This document shows positions 18,759 through 26,680 of a DNA stretch of 64,000 nt, piece by piece. Positions within the stretch are counted from its first letter, which is position 1. Every line of letters begins with the position of its first letter. The notes beneath the pieces are model-generated. The model was not told where the DNA came from. It worked only from the letters and a program-made list of their open reading frames with translations, and did no database searches. The position numbers were made by a program, and so were the translations under genes. Source of the stretch: Geobacter sp. (lineage in GTDB: Bacteria > Desulfobacterota > Desulfuromonadia > Geobacterales > DSM-12255); contig WKKR01000003.1 in NCBI GenBank assembly GCA_009684525.1, forward strand, positions 186,001 to 250,000, written 5' to 3'.

Positions 18759-19598
18759 TCAGGGTAATGACGGCTGCAGATCCTGCAATGCGGTCTCCAG
18801 CTCTTCAGCGGAAGGAACGCGATAGTGCCACAGGACCTTGCCGTCCATAAAAGGGACCATCGTGCGCGTCCGGGCGATGATTGCCGAGGGTTTGCCTTTG
18901 GTGAACGGAAACCGGGTAAGCGTTTCGAGAATCTGCGGTATGCTGTTGCCGTCAATGGTTACGGCGTCCCAGCCGAATGCCCGGAATTTTTCAGACAGAT
19001 CGGTGTGGCCCATGATCTCGTCCGACTTGCCGACGGCCTGGATGCCGTTGTTATCGACAATGGCCAGCAGATTGTCGAGCTTTTGGGCAGCAGCAAACAT
19101 GGCGGATTCCCACACACTCCCTTCGTTGCATTCCCCGTCACCCATGAGAACCACGCAGCGCGGTTCCAATTCTCTCTTGAGCCGTAGCCCATAGAGGATG
19201 CCGGTTGCTATCCCCAGTCCTTGGCCAAGGCTGCCGGCCGACGTGATGGAGACTGGCAGGGAGTGTTTGCACGGGTGGTTGGGAAGTGGGCTCCCTTCCC
19301 TGGCATAACTTGACAGCCATTCAGCAGGGATGTCGCCATGTTTCGCCAGGGCTACATACCACGAAAGGCATCCATGCCCTTTGGAGAGGATGAAGCGGTC
19401 ACGCTGCTCTTGCGTACCGGATAGATTCATAAAGGCAAAATAGAGCGCCGTTAACAGTTCGATTTGGCAGAGACTGGAACTCAGGTGCCCTTCGCCGGAC
19501 TGGTGTGCCAACGTGAGGCATTCGCCACGTATCTCCCTGGCGAGCTCTTCGAGTTTACCCACAGGGAGAGATGGGTTCGCGGTGCAAGCCATGCTCAT
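18759..19598 (-). CDS. Transketolase N-terminal subunit (split transketolase)
   Basis: The 279 residues match the diphosphate-binding half of transketolase. HLSSSLCQIELLTALY, FILSKGHGCLSWY, GSLGQGLGIATG and the thiamine-diphosphate motif GDGECNEGSVWE through IVDNNG are present. The start overlaps the stop of the GHMP kinase gene by 4 bases, and the C-terminal subunit follows after 11 bases. Splitting is common in transketolase homologues within secondary or surface-sugar loci. Confidence 0.87.
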   Translation of the reverse strand: MSMACTANPSLPVGKLEELAREIRGECLTLAHQSGEGHLSSSLCQIELLTALYFAFMNLSGTQEQRDRFILSKGHGCLSWYVALAKHGDIPAEWLSSYAREGSPLPNHPCKHSLPVSITSAGSLGQGLGIATGILYGLRLKRELEPRCVVLMGDGECNEGSVWESAMFAAAQKLDNLLAIVDNNGIQAVGKSDEIMGHTDLSEKFRAFGWDAVTIDGNSIPQILETLTRFPFTKGKPSAIIARTRTMVPFMDGKVLWHYRVPSAEELETALQDLQPSLP

Positions 19599-20665
19599 TT
19601 CGCTCTTCCTTCAATCACGGACAACTCCCGAAAAGGGGCGATGGCGTCACTCCGCTGCTTTTCAATGCCTGAATAATCTTCCTCATGCTGGAAATAGACT
19701 ATCTGGCTGCCGCTGGAATCGAAGGCAAACGGTACGTGGATGAGCTTGTCGAGCTTTTTGCGAACCGCGACCTGTTGGCTCGGCGGCACGAACAGCAGCA
19801 GGAACCCGCCACCGCCGGCACCGGTGATCTTCCCCCCGATGGCCCCGGCAGATCTTGCTGCTTCATACATCTGGTCCACATCACCATTGCTGACGCTGGT
19901 GCTCAGGGAGCGCTTGGCCTGCCATGCCTCGTGCATGAGGTCGCCGAATCCGGCAAGGTCACTGCCTCCGTTCAACAGTGACAGGCTTTCATCCACCAGG
20001 TCCTTCATGATCCGTAACTGGCGTCGTTTGGACTCGAGATCGTGCACATAGCTGTCGGCAACGTCGGCTGCCGTTCGCTTGATGCCGGTGTAGAACAGCA
20101 TCAGGTGAGAATTGAGCTCGCGTACCCGTTCGGCGGTCATGATAACCGGTCGGACCGAGATTTCGCCATTCTGCAGGAACTGGATATGGTTGAATCCACC
20201 GTAGGCAGCCAGGGCCTGATCCTGTGAGCCGACGGTTTCCTTGATCATCTCCTGTTCGATATAAATGCTCTCTATTGCCAGTTGCTGCTTTGTCGGCATG
20301 TACCCTTTCAGGGCATAGAGCGCATTGAGTAGTCCGACCGTAAAGGCGGAGCTGGAACCCATGCCGCTTCGGGCAGGCAGGTCGCCGTCGTGATGGATTT
20401 CGATACCCCGATTGATCTTAAGAAAACGGAGGACCTCACGGACGGCTGGGTGCTGGATCTCGTCGATCGATAGGCAGCTTTCGATGCGCGAATAGACAAT
20501 GCGGTTCCTGTGTTCGAAAAACGGTGGCAGGTAGCGGCAGGTGATGTAGCAGTACTTGTCGATGGTTGTCGCCAGCACTGCACCGCCATGTTTCTGGTAC
20601 CAGCCGGGGTAGTCGGTACCGCCACCGAAGAATGAGATCCTGAACGGAGTTCTGCTTATGATCAT
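19595..20665 (-). CDS. hddA: GHMP sugar kinase, HddA-like heptose 7-phosphate kinase
   Basis: This 356-residue GHMP kinase has the N-terminal RTPFRISFFGGGTDYPGWY typical of the HddA group, the phosphate loop DLPARSGMGSSSAFTVG, and C-terminal GKITGAGGGGF. HddA phosphorylates D-glycero-D-manno-heptose 7-phosphate to the 1,7-bisphosphate in the GDP-heptose route. The ATG at 20665 follows a GGGGGG site and overlaps the stop of the nucleotidyltransferase gene. Fucokinase-type GHMP kinases are an alternative, but the neighbouring nucleotidyltransferase supports heptose. Confidence 0.78.
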   Translation of the reverse strand: MIISRTPFRISFFGGGTDYPGWYQKHGGAVLATTIDKYCYITCRYLPPFFEHRNRIVYSRIESCLSIDEIQHPAVREVLRFLKINRGIEIHHDGDLPARSGMGSSSAFTVGLLNALYALKGYMPTKQQLAIESIYIEQEMIKETVGSQDQALAAYGGFNHIQFLQNGEISVRPVIMTAERVRELNSHLMLFYTGIKRTAADVADSYVHDLESKRRQLRIMKDLVDESLSLLNGGSDLAGFGDLMHEAWQAKRSLSTSVSNGDVDQMYEAARSAGAIGGKITGAGGGGFLLLFVPPSQQVAVRKKLDKLIHVPFAFDSSGSQIVYFQHEEDYSGIEKQRSDAIAPFRELSVIEGRAK

Positions 20666-21405
20666 GTTTCCCCCCTGTTGCAAAGAGTACCGGGAAGTTC
20701 GTTGAAAAATGCAGATGCGGCAAAGTAGTCGGATGGAATGCCGATATCGATGAACCTGCCCCTGGTGACTACTCCCTGCAGGTCGTGCCTGCTGATCAGT
20801 GCGGGAAAGATCTCCCGTTCCAGCGAAACCGCCTCGTTGCCGGTGATTGCTTCAATGACAGCACGGTTGATCAGATAGATCCCCGCATTGATCAACCCGT
20901 GCCCCTGGCGGCTCCCTTTTTCGGAAAAATGGGTGATGACCCCTGCCGTTGAAACATCCACGGCTCCGTAACGGCCAACGTCCTCCACCCTGGCAAGGAC
21001 GAGCGACGCAGCGGCTTGCCCTGCCCGGTGGGCGTCCAGCAGCCGTGCGAGGTCGGACTGGCAATAGGAATCGCCGTTCATTACCAGCAGCGGATCTGAT
21101 CCAATGAGCGGCAGTGCCAGCCGCAGCGCCCCGCCGGTGCCGAGCGGGGAGTTTTCCGGCGAATAGAGTAGCTCCATGCCGCGATAGCTTCCGCCGAGGG
21201 TAGCGCTGACCTGCTCCGCCATGTAGCCGGTGCAGAGGACGACCCGGTGGACCTCCGCATCGGCCAGTTGGTCCAGCAGGTAGGTGATGAAGGGCCGATC
21301 ATTGACCTCTGCCAGCACCTTCGGGCGGTCGGCAACCGCATCGCGCAGCCGCGTCCCCAGGCCTCCGGCCAGGACGACGGCGGTGATGTCCGCATACCGG
21401 TTCAT
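20662..21405 (-). CDS. hddC: Sugar-1-phosphate nucleotidyltransferase, HddC-like
   Basis: The 247 residues form a compact nucleotidyltransferase. AVVLAGGLGTRL with RPKVLAEV is the activator loop, SPLGTGGALRLAL and VMNGDSYC form the nucleotide and metal site, and the end has RFIDIGIPSDY. The length and pairing with a HddA-like kinase fit D-glycero-alpha-D-manno-heptose 1-phosphate guanylyltransferase. GmhA-like isomerase and GmhB-like phosphatase genes are absent from the window, so they would have to lie elsewhere. Confidence 0.78.
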   Translation of the reverse strand: MNRYADITAVVLAGGLGTRLRDAVADRPKVLAEVNDRPFITYLLDQLADAEVHRVVLCTGYMAEQVSATLGGSYRGMELLYSPENSPLGTGGALRLALPLIGSDPLLVMNGDSYCQSDLARLLDAHRAGQAAASLVLARVEDVGRYGAVDVSTAGVITHFSEKGSRQGHGLINAGIYLINRAVIEAITGNEAVSLEREIFPALISRHDLQGVVTRGRFIDIGIPSDYFAASAFFNELPGTLCNRGET

Positions 21406-22343
21406 CAGATATTCTTGCGTGGGGTGCGCCCCAGCATGGCGAACCCCTTGATCAGCTCCCGAATGCCGATGTCAAGGGAGCGCCGGGCCTCGAATCCCGC
21501 TTCGCGCAGCCGCTGGTTGGAAACGATGTAGTTCCGCTTGTCCGGGTCGCTGCCGATCTCGGCGCAATGGATGAAGAAGCCGGGAACATGTTCCCTGATC
21601 TTCAGGGCGAGTTCTTCCTTGGAGAGGTTGGCATCGTCCAGACCGACGTTGTAGGGCCTTCCCACCATTGTTGGGGCGGTTTCTATGCAATGGATGAAGC
21701 AATCGGCAACATCGCGGATATGGACATAGTTTCGCTTGAAATCCTTTTCGAAGATGACCAGGTAGCGGTCGGTCAGGGCGGCATAGACGAAGTGATTGAC
21801 CAGAAGGTCCATCCGCATGCGCGGCGACATGCCGAATACCGTTGCCAGGCGCAGGGTAATGCTGTTGGCAGTGGCAAGGACATCTGCTTCGGCGTCGGTC
21901 TTGGTCCGGCCGTAGAGCGAGATCGGTTCGAGTGGTGTCTCTTCGGTGCAGAAGAGGTCGCCGGTTTTGGTGCCGTAGCCGCTGTTGGTGGTGGGGTAGA
22001 CGACCAGTTGGGAGGGGCTGCGGAGCCGGTTGATCATCCGGATGGCATCGAGATTCACTGAGGTAGCCATCAGCGGGTCGCGATCGCATCCGGGAGCGCC
22101 GACGATTGCTGCCAGTGGAATGATGACATCGGCCTTGGCCACGAGCCGGCTGACCAGCGCCTCATCGCGTGCGTCGCCATAGACGAAATCGAACTCAGGA
22201 TTGGCGCAGAGGTGAAAGAGGTTCTGTTCCCCGTACATCAGGTTGTCCAGCACGGTTACCCGGTAACCCCGGTCCAGGAGGTGTTCGGAAAGGATGGAGC
22301 CGAGATAGCCGGCACCGCCTGTGATGAGGATGCGTTGAGTCAT
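21405..22343 (-). CDS. NAD-dependent epimerase/dehydratase, NDP-sugar specific
   Basis: This 312-residue extended SDR has GGAGYLG at the cofactor site, YPTTNSGYGTK and the catalytic YGRTK. It sits between the nucleotidyltransferase and the 3,5-epimerase-like gene, and its stop abuts the start of hddC. It probably oxidises or dehydrates the freshly made NDP-heptose (or hexose). The C-methyltransferase and 3,5-epimerase nearby both act on 4-keto sugars, which supports a 4-dehydratase or 4-reductase role. Confidence 0.82.
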   Translation of the reverse strand: MTQRILITGGAGYLGSILSEHLLDRGYRVTVLDNLMYGEQNLFHLCANPEFDFVYGDARDEALVSRLVAKADVIIPLAAIVGAPGCDRDPLMATSVNLDAIRMINRLRSPSQLVVYPTTNSGYGTKTGDLFCTEETPLEPISLYGRTKTDAEADVLATANSITLRLATVFGMSPRMRMDLLVNHFVYAALTDRYLVIFEKDFKRNYVHIRDVADCFIHCIETAPTMVGRPYNVGLDDANLSKEELALKIREHVPGFFIHCAEIGSDPDKRNYIVSNQRLREAGFEARRSLDIGIRELIKGFAMLGRTPRKNI

Positions 22344-22369
22344 CTATTCTCCATAGGCAAGGGCCTGTG

Positions 22370-22828
22370 TTACGAAATCAGGGGGAGGCGTTGCCAATCG
22401 TACCCGATTGCCGGGTCGTCATGGGGGACTCTTCCTTCTTCCTTGGGATCGTAGGTCGTCGAGGTGACGTAAAAGAGATGCGCCGGCCCGCAGAGGCATC
22501 TGCAGCCATGGGCGACCCCCGGAGGGATGCGCAGCACTTGAGCCGGCTGGTTGTCCCCCATGAGGAGTTCCATGGTCTGCCCCTGCGAGGTCGATCCCTC
22601 CCGCATGTCGTGCAGTGCCACCTTCAGGACCCCTCCCGCCACGTACCACCAGTCCACCTGGCTTTGGTGGATGTGCCAGGCCTTTGCCACCCCCTGGTAC
22701 ATGAGCGAATGGCTCCACTGGCCGAACCCCTCCGCGAAGAAATCGTCGGTAACCCGGATGATCTCGCGGAAGAACCCCCGCTCGTCGGTGTGGGTCACCA
22801 GGGCCTTTGCCATCACGCCGTCGATCAT
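22370..22828 (-). CDS. dTDP-4-dehydrorhamnose 3,5-epimerase-like cupin
   Basis: The 152-residue RmlC-like protein has TDERGFFREIIRV at the N-terminus, WHIHQSQVDWWYVAGG with the catalytic-type His, and LRIPPGVAHGC. RmlC is usually about 180 residues, so this is a short form. The start at 22828 overlaps the TGA of the methyltransferase gene (ATGA), which fixes it; reading further upstream in this frame runs into that coding region. It likely epimerises C3 and/or C5 of a 4-keto NDP-sugar, or acts as a non-epimerising cupin. Confidence 0.82.
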   Translation of the reverse strand: MIDGVMAKALVTHTDERGFFREIIRVTDDFFAEGFGQWSHSLMYQGVAKAWHIHQSQVDWWYVAGGVLKVALHDMREGSTSQGQTMELLMGDNQPAQVLRIPPGVAHGCRCLCGPAHLFYVTSTTYDPKEEGRVPHDDPAIGYDWQRLPLIS

Positions 22829-24063
22829 TGGCTCGCCTCGCTGCTTCCCTGCATGATCTTCACCTCGGGGACATAGACGATCCATTTGCCGCCCGCTGCC
22901 AGGAACGACCCTTCCTTGGCCATGATCTCCCGGCTGTGGTTCCAGGCGAACAGCAGGGCATAGTCGGGATACTGTTGTGCGAATTCTGCGTACGGCCTGA
23001 CCGGGATATGGGCGCCGGGGCTGAATTTTCCTTGCTTTATCGGCGTGGTATCGCTTATGAATGCCAGGTGGTCGGGCGTGATGCCGCAGTAGTTGATGAC
23101 GGTCGTGCTCTTGGAGGTGGCACCGTAGCCGACGACCCGCTTCCCGTCCCGGCTGCATCTGTCGAGAACCGCTCGCAGGGCATCCCTTGACCGTTCGCAG
23201 TTTGAGCGGAACAGGTCGAAGGTCTCAGCCCTGTGCAGCCCGAGTGTCTCTTCCTTGGCCCGCTGACGGACCAGACGGTCGCTCACGGGCCTGGTCCCTT
23301 TGTAGGCAAGGATGTAGCGCATCGATCCGCCATGGGTCTCCTGCGGAGCAATATCCACCAGCTCGAAGCCGTGCTGTTCAAAGGCATGGCTGATGGATTT
23401 GAGGGAAAAGAGGAAGACGTGCTCGTCGTAGATCTGGTCGTAGGAGGTCCGTTCGATCACATCCCCCAGGTAGGGGTCCTCGAACATGACGACGCCTGAC
23501 GGTTTGAGGAGCGTTTTGATCCCGGCGATGATCGAGTGGAAATAGGGGATGTGGCACATGACGTTGGCAGCGATGAAGGCATCTGCCTGGCCGTATTCGG
23601 CAACGATCTCCCTGGCCAGGGCATCGTCGAAGAAGCTGCAGACCGTGTTGACCCCTTTGGCTTTTGCCACTGCGGCGACATTGGCCGAGGGCTCGACCCC
23701 CAGGTGGCGGATGCCGGCGTTGGCAAAATGCTGCAGCATGATGCCGTCGTTGCTGCCGATCTCGACCACAAAGGGGTCGGGACCCTGCAGATGTCCGCTC
23801 TGAACGGTAGCGGCGAATTCCTGGAAATGCCGTGCCATCAAGGTCGAAGTGCCGGAGAAAAAGTGGTACTGTTCGTTGAACATCTGCTCCCGTGCCGGTT
23901 GGTCGATCAGCTGCACCATTCCGCAGGTGGAGCAGAATCCGGTGGCCAGTTCAAAGAAATATTCCGCGGCAAAGGCGTCCGGGGTGAGGAAACCGTTGGC
24001 TATCGGCATGTTCCCGAATGAGATGAACGGTTCGATGGGTGTTTCGCAGATTCTGCAGTGCAT
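22825..24063 (-). CDS. NDP-sugar C-methyltransferase (TylC3-type)
   Basis: The 412 residues match the three-part sugar C-methyltransferase family. An N-terminal zinc-binding region has CRICETP and CSTCGMVQL. The SAM domain has FVVEIGSNDGIML. The C-terminal domain has VGYGATSKSTTVINYCG. The QETHGGSMR segment is typical of enzymes acting on 4-keto NDP-hexoses at C3. It is the first gene of the minus-strand sugar operon. It suggests the glycan carries a branched (C-methyl) deoxysugar. Confidence 0.84.
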   Translation of the reverse strand: MHCRICETPIEPFISFGNMPIANGFLTPDAFAAEYFFELATGFCSTCGMVQLIDQPAREQMFNEQYHFFSGTSTLMARHFQEFAATVQSGHLQGPDPFVVEIGSNDGIMLQHFANAGIRHLGVEPSANVAAVAKAKGVNTVCSFFDDALAREIVAEYGQADAFIAANVMCHIPYFHSIIAGIKTLLKPSGVVMFEDPYLGDVIERTSYDQIYDEHVFLFSLKSISHAFEQHGFELVDIAPQETHGGSMRYILAYKGTRPVSDRLVRQRAKEETLGLHRAETFDLFRSNCERSRDALRAVLDRCSRDGKRVVGYGATSKSTTVINYCGITPDHLAFISDTTPIKQGKFSPGAHIPVRPYAEFAQQYPDYALLFAWNHSREIMAKEGSFLAAGGKWIVYVPEVKIMQGSSEASQ

Positions 24064-24122
24064 GCGCGTATCTCCTGACCGTTAGGTCGTAAGGTGCTGT
24101 CAATGGCTGACGCATCAGATCC

Positions 24123-24203
24123 GCAACTTTCATACCAATGGAAAGTTGCATGTAACATGCTGAATTGTGTGCTATATTCGATACGGACCCGGAAACATGT
24201 CAA
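24123..24203 (-). promoter_or_regulatory. Promoter and structured leader of the sugar cluster
   Basis: On the minus strand TTGACA (24198-24203) is a good -35 box. An AT-rich GAATAT/AATATA stretch (about 24173-24179) lies roughly 18 bases downstream. Between it and the first start codon lie two palindromes: GCAACTTTC/GAAAGTTGC (24123-24149, 9-base loop) and GCATG-TAA-CATGC (24148-24160). They could be operators or 5' UTR structures. The promoter call rests on eye inspection only. Confidence 0.45.
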
Positions 24204-24283
24204 TATTTTGAAGAATATGCGTCAGAATTCACAGCCGGCTATTTGAATGGCGAGGACGAGCGGGAAGGCATGGAGGGAGAGAT

Positions 24284-24523
24284 ATGGGACAACCTGACGA
24301 CCCGATTGGCGGCATCTGGGCGGTTCGACCGGTGGGGGCCGAGCGGAGGAAGCCTGAACGGCAAGGGGAGGAAGGGAAACTCCGGCGCAGGCGAAGTGGC
24401 CGGGATACGGTCACCTTGTCCAAGGAGGCGCGCCAGCTTTCCCGTGCAGAAAAGGATGAAGTGATTCCCGCTGACGTGCCGTTGCTGAAGGCGCCGGATG
24501 TCGATGAAAAGGGGAGTGACTAG
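24284..24523 (+). CDS. Small hypothetical protein (79 aa)
   Basis: The ATG has a GGAGGGAG site 5-9 bases upstream, and codon use resembles the neighbours (GC-rich third positions). The protein is hydrophilic and charged, with an Arg/Lys/Glu-rich middle and TVTLSKEARQLSRAE. The latter is faintly reminiscent of FlgM-like segments, too short to assign. Its TAG overlaps the TAG of the convergent HDOD gene (24520-24523). I do not recognise the family. Confidence 0.5.
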   Translation: MGQPDDPIGGIWAVRPVGAERRKPERQGEEGKLRRRRSGRDTVTLSKEARQLSRAEKDEVIPADVPLLKAPDVDEKGSD

Positions 24524-25371
24524 GAAAAGGCCGGCTGGTCCCGCTCAAATGCCTCGCAGAAGATCTCCAGCAATTCGTTGATGCGGGCTTCGCCCAGTTT
24601 GGTGATTTCGGCGGCCTTGCTCTGGGTGGGGTCCAGATCCTCCCACGGCTGACGTTCGCCTATGCCGAGTCGCTTGCAGAACTGGTCGGCCAGGCTGACC
24701 ACGGCCGTCAGCTTGATCTCGTAGTCGTCGTCGGAGGGGGAAAAGTCCAGGCTGTGATGTTTCATGATGACGTGGGTCAGCGTCTCGGGAAAGTTCCATT
24801 TGCGGATGACATAGGCGCCCACCTCGGCGTGGGAAAAGGGATAGATGCTTTTTTCCGCGTCCTCGAACGGGAGGCCGTCGTTGTAGCACCGCTGCATGAC
24901 CACCTGGAACTTGTCCCGGTCCAGGGTGTTCATGATGATCTTGCCGATATCGTGGAACATCCCGGCAAGGAACGCCTCCTCCTCGTTGGCGAGACGTGTC
25001 CGCGAGGCAATGATCCTGGCTGCGAGCCCGGCGCCGAAGGAGTGTTCCCAGAGCATTTTTTCGGTGAGGCCGAACGGCTTGTAGACCTGCTTCACCGACG
25101 CCGCAATGACAAGGCTCTTCAGGGTGTTGAAGCCGAGCAGGACAATGGCGCTGGAGAGGGTCTGTACCTGGCGCTGGCAGCCATAAAAGGAAGAATTGGA
25201 TATTTTCAGGACCCGTGCGGCAACTGCCGGGTCTGATGCCACGATCTTGGCCAGTTCATCGGCGGTCGCGCACTCGCTCTCGATCAGCTGCATGACGCGG
25301 GTGGCAACCACCGGGATGGTCGGCAGGTCACCTGCTGTCTGGATAGCCAGTTCTAGTTCCTTGTTCATCAT
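24520..25371 (-). CDS. HDOD-domain signalling protein
   Basis: The 283-residue protein is almost entirely an HDOD domain, a catalytically degenerate relative of HD phosphohydrolases found in bacterial signalling proteins. LPTIPVVATRVMQLIE opens the domain, SNSSFYGCQRQVQTLSSAIVLLG is characteristic, and LAGMFHDIGKIIM retains an HD pair. Start choice: ATG at 25371 has GGAG 8 bases upstream; the upstream ATG at 25413 has no site. It is divergent from engB. The signal it senses is unknown. Confidence 0.83.
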   Translation of the reverse strand: MMNKELELAIQTAGDLPTIPVVATRVMQLIESECATADELAKIVASDPAVAARVLKISNSSFYGCQRQVQTLSSAIVLLGFNTLKSLVIAASVKQVYKPFGLTEKMLWEHSFGAGLAARIIASRTRLANEEEAFLAGMFHDIGKIIMNTLDRDKFQVVMQRCYNDGLPFEDAEKSIYPFSHAEVGAYVIRKWNFPETLTHVIMKHHSLDFSPSDDDYEIKLTAVVSLADQFCKRLGIGERQPWEDLDPTQSKAAEITKLGEARINELLEIFCEAFERDQPAFS

Positions 25372-25523
25372 TGTACGCGCTCCGTAATGGTTGCAACTGG
25401 ACACTGCGCCCATTCATACTGTGTTGTATATTGAACTATACTATCAATCGGCAACTCTGCCAGCATCTTTAGCCGCCAGGGCACGGTCTGCCGCATAAGA
25501 GCGTGCAGCATAAGGAGAAATGC

Positions 25524-26117
25524 GTGGTCATAAAAAATGTCTCGTTTGTGAAAAGTGCCGTCAAGCCGGACCAGTACCCGGAGGCGGAGCTTCCCGAGAT
25601 CGCCTTTGTGGGGCGGTCCAACGTGGGGAAGTCGTCTCTGATTAATCTGCTGGTCAATCGCAAGAACCTGGTGCGGACCAGCAATACACCCGGCCGAACC
25701 CAGCTGATCAATTTCTTCGTGGTCAACGAGGCCTTCATGCTGGTCGACCTGCCCGGCTACGGCTTTGCCAAAGTCCCGCTGGCTGTGAAAAAGGGATGGG
25801 GGCCGATGATGCAGGCGTATCTCGGTTCGCGCCCCACCCTGCAGGGGGTGGTGCTCATCCTCGACGTCAGGAGGGTGCCGAGCGCCGAGGATCTCCAGAT
25901 GCTCCAGTTCCTCCAGTCCTTTGGCATCCGGCCCGTTTTCGTGGTGACCAAGTGCGACAAGGTGTCGAAGAACGAGCGCAAGCGGCAGGCCCAGGTCATT
26001 GCTCGGACACTGCAGGTCAGCGAGACGGAACTCCTCTTTTTTTCGGCACTTTCCCGCGAGGGGATCGAGGAGATCTGGCAGGCGGTGGAGCCCCTGCTTG
26101 CTCCACAATCCGTTTGA
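25524..26117 (+). CDS. engB: Ribosome biogenesis GTP-binding protein EngB/YsxC
   Basis: This is a 197-residue GTPase of the YihA/YsxC family, which assists 50S subunit assembly. G1 is [10 protein letters not shown]3 is DLPGYGFA and G4 is TKCDK; the opening [17 protein letters not shown] is typical. The GTG at 25524 follows AAGGAG with 6-base spacing and gives the standard family N-terminus; a farther upstream GTG has no such site. It ends about 45 bases before the cobalamin riboswitch. Confidence 0.93.
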   Translation: MVIKNVSFVKSAVKPDQYPEAELPEIAFVGRSNVGKSSLINLLVNRKNLVRTSNTPGRTQLINFFVVNEAFMLVDLPGYGFAKVPLAVKKGWGPMMQAYLGSRPTLQGVVLILDVRRVPSAEDLQMLQFLQSFGIRPVFVVTKCDKVSKNERKRQAQVIARTLQVSETELLFFSALSREGIEEIWQAVEPLLAPQSV

Positions 26118-26162
26118 CTTTATCCCAACTCGTCTGTTACAACTACGGCCATAATCGAATAG

Positions 26163-26370
26163 TCGGTAACCAGGTGCACCCTCGCCGCAAGAGCGGCATG
26201 GGTGATAATAGGGAAGGGGGTGCGAATCCCCCACTGTCCCGCAACTGTGAACGGTGATGAACGCCGCACAACGCCACTGGATTCCATTTTGAAAGCGAGC
26301 AGCAGCGCTTTCGACCGGGAAGGCGCGGCAAGTAAGACGACCCGTAAGTCAGGAGACCTGCCTGGTTGCT
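26163..26370 (+). promoter_or_regulatory. Cobalamin riboswitch
   Basis: Class-defining segments are present in order: GGTGCACCC near 26173, GGGAA followed by GGTGCGAATCCCCCACTGT (26211-26237), CGCAACTGTGA (26240-26250), GCCACTG (26273-26279) and the B12 box AAGTCAGGAGACCTGCC (26346-26362). It precedes a roughly 20-kb cobamide operon and is followed by an intrinsic terminator, consistent with transcriptional shut-off when adenosylcobalamin is plentiful. Exact ends are approximate. Confidence 0.93.
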
Positions 26371-26430
26371 TGTCGGCACGTGACCTCCGAGGGAGAGGCG
26401 CCGGGCGGCTTTCTCCATCCCGTGAATCCA

Positions 26431-26458
26431 CCCCGCTCCCTATCGGAGCGGGGTTTTT
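26431..26458 (+). terminator. Intrinsic terminator of the riboswitch
   Basis: A 9-bp GC-rich stem (CCCCGCTCC/GGAGCGGGG) with a 5-base loop is followed by TTTTT. It lies about 70 bases after the B12 box and about 220 bases before cobU. It is a textbook expression platform for ligand-induced termination. Confidence 0.88.
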
Positions 26459-26467
26459 GTTTATCTA

Positions 26468-26608
26468 GTTCCCGTCCGGAAAGGGTTCTTTTCCGCCCTG
26501 GCGGCGTCAATCTGCGGGATTGCTTGTGCGGCGTACCGATGTACGCCTCCGCGCAATCCCTTGATTTCCTTGCCAGGACGAAAAATCCCTCCTTTCCGAT
26601 CCGGGAAC
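26468..26608. repeat. Long nested palindrome (141 nt) in cobU leader
   Basis: The outer arms are GTTCCCG..CCGGAAAGG and CCTTTCCG..CCGGGAAC. Middle arms pair CCTGGC with GCCAGG and GGGATTGC with GCAATCCC; the tip pairs GGCGTA with TACGCC around 26538. The whole segment folds on itself and has no credible ORF. It looks like a non-coding palindromic element inserted between the riboswitch terminator and cobU. Confidence 0.75.
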
Positions 26609-26611
26609 CAA

Positions 26612-26645
26612 TAGTTTCTCATCCGGAGTTTCCGGATGGAAACTA
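26612..26645. repeat. TAGTTTC/GAAACTA hairpin repeat
   Basis: A 15-bp stem with one bulge pairs 26612-26627 with 26631-26645 around a 3-base loop. It shares the TCCGGA core and the GAAACTA/TAGTT ends with the copies starting at 26466 and 27197. It lies 36 bases upstream of the cobU start. Confidence 0.7.
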
Positions 26646-26680
26646 TCTGCGCCTCTACAGGCGCGTCCGGAGAAGAGGAA

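Noticed and set aside
22829-23158. N-terminal extension of the 3,5-epimerase frame
   Set aside because: It lies wholly within the methyltransferase gene in another frame; the ATGA overlap at 22825-22828 marks the real start.
24165-24464. 99-codon ORF overlapping the small protein gene
   Set aside because: It has no ribosome site and crosses the likely promoter of the sugar cluster; the 24284 frame is better supported.
26202-26468. 88-codon ORF
   Set aside because: It overlaps the cobalamin riboswitch and terminator, whose conserved bases explain the sequence.
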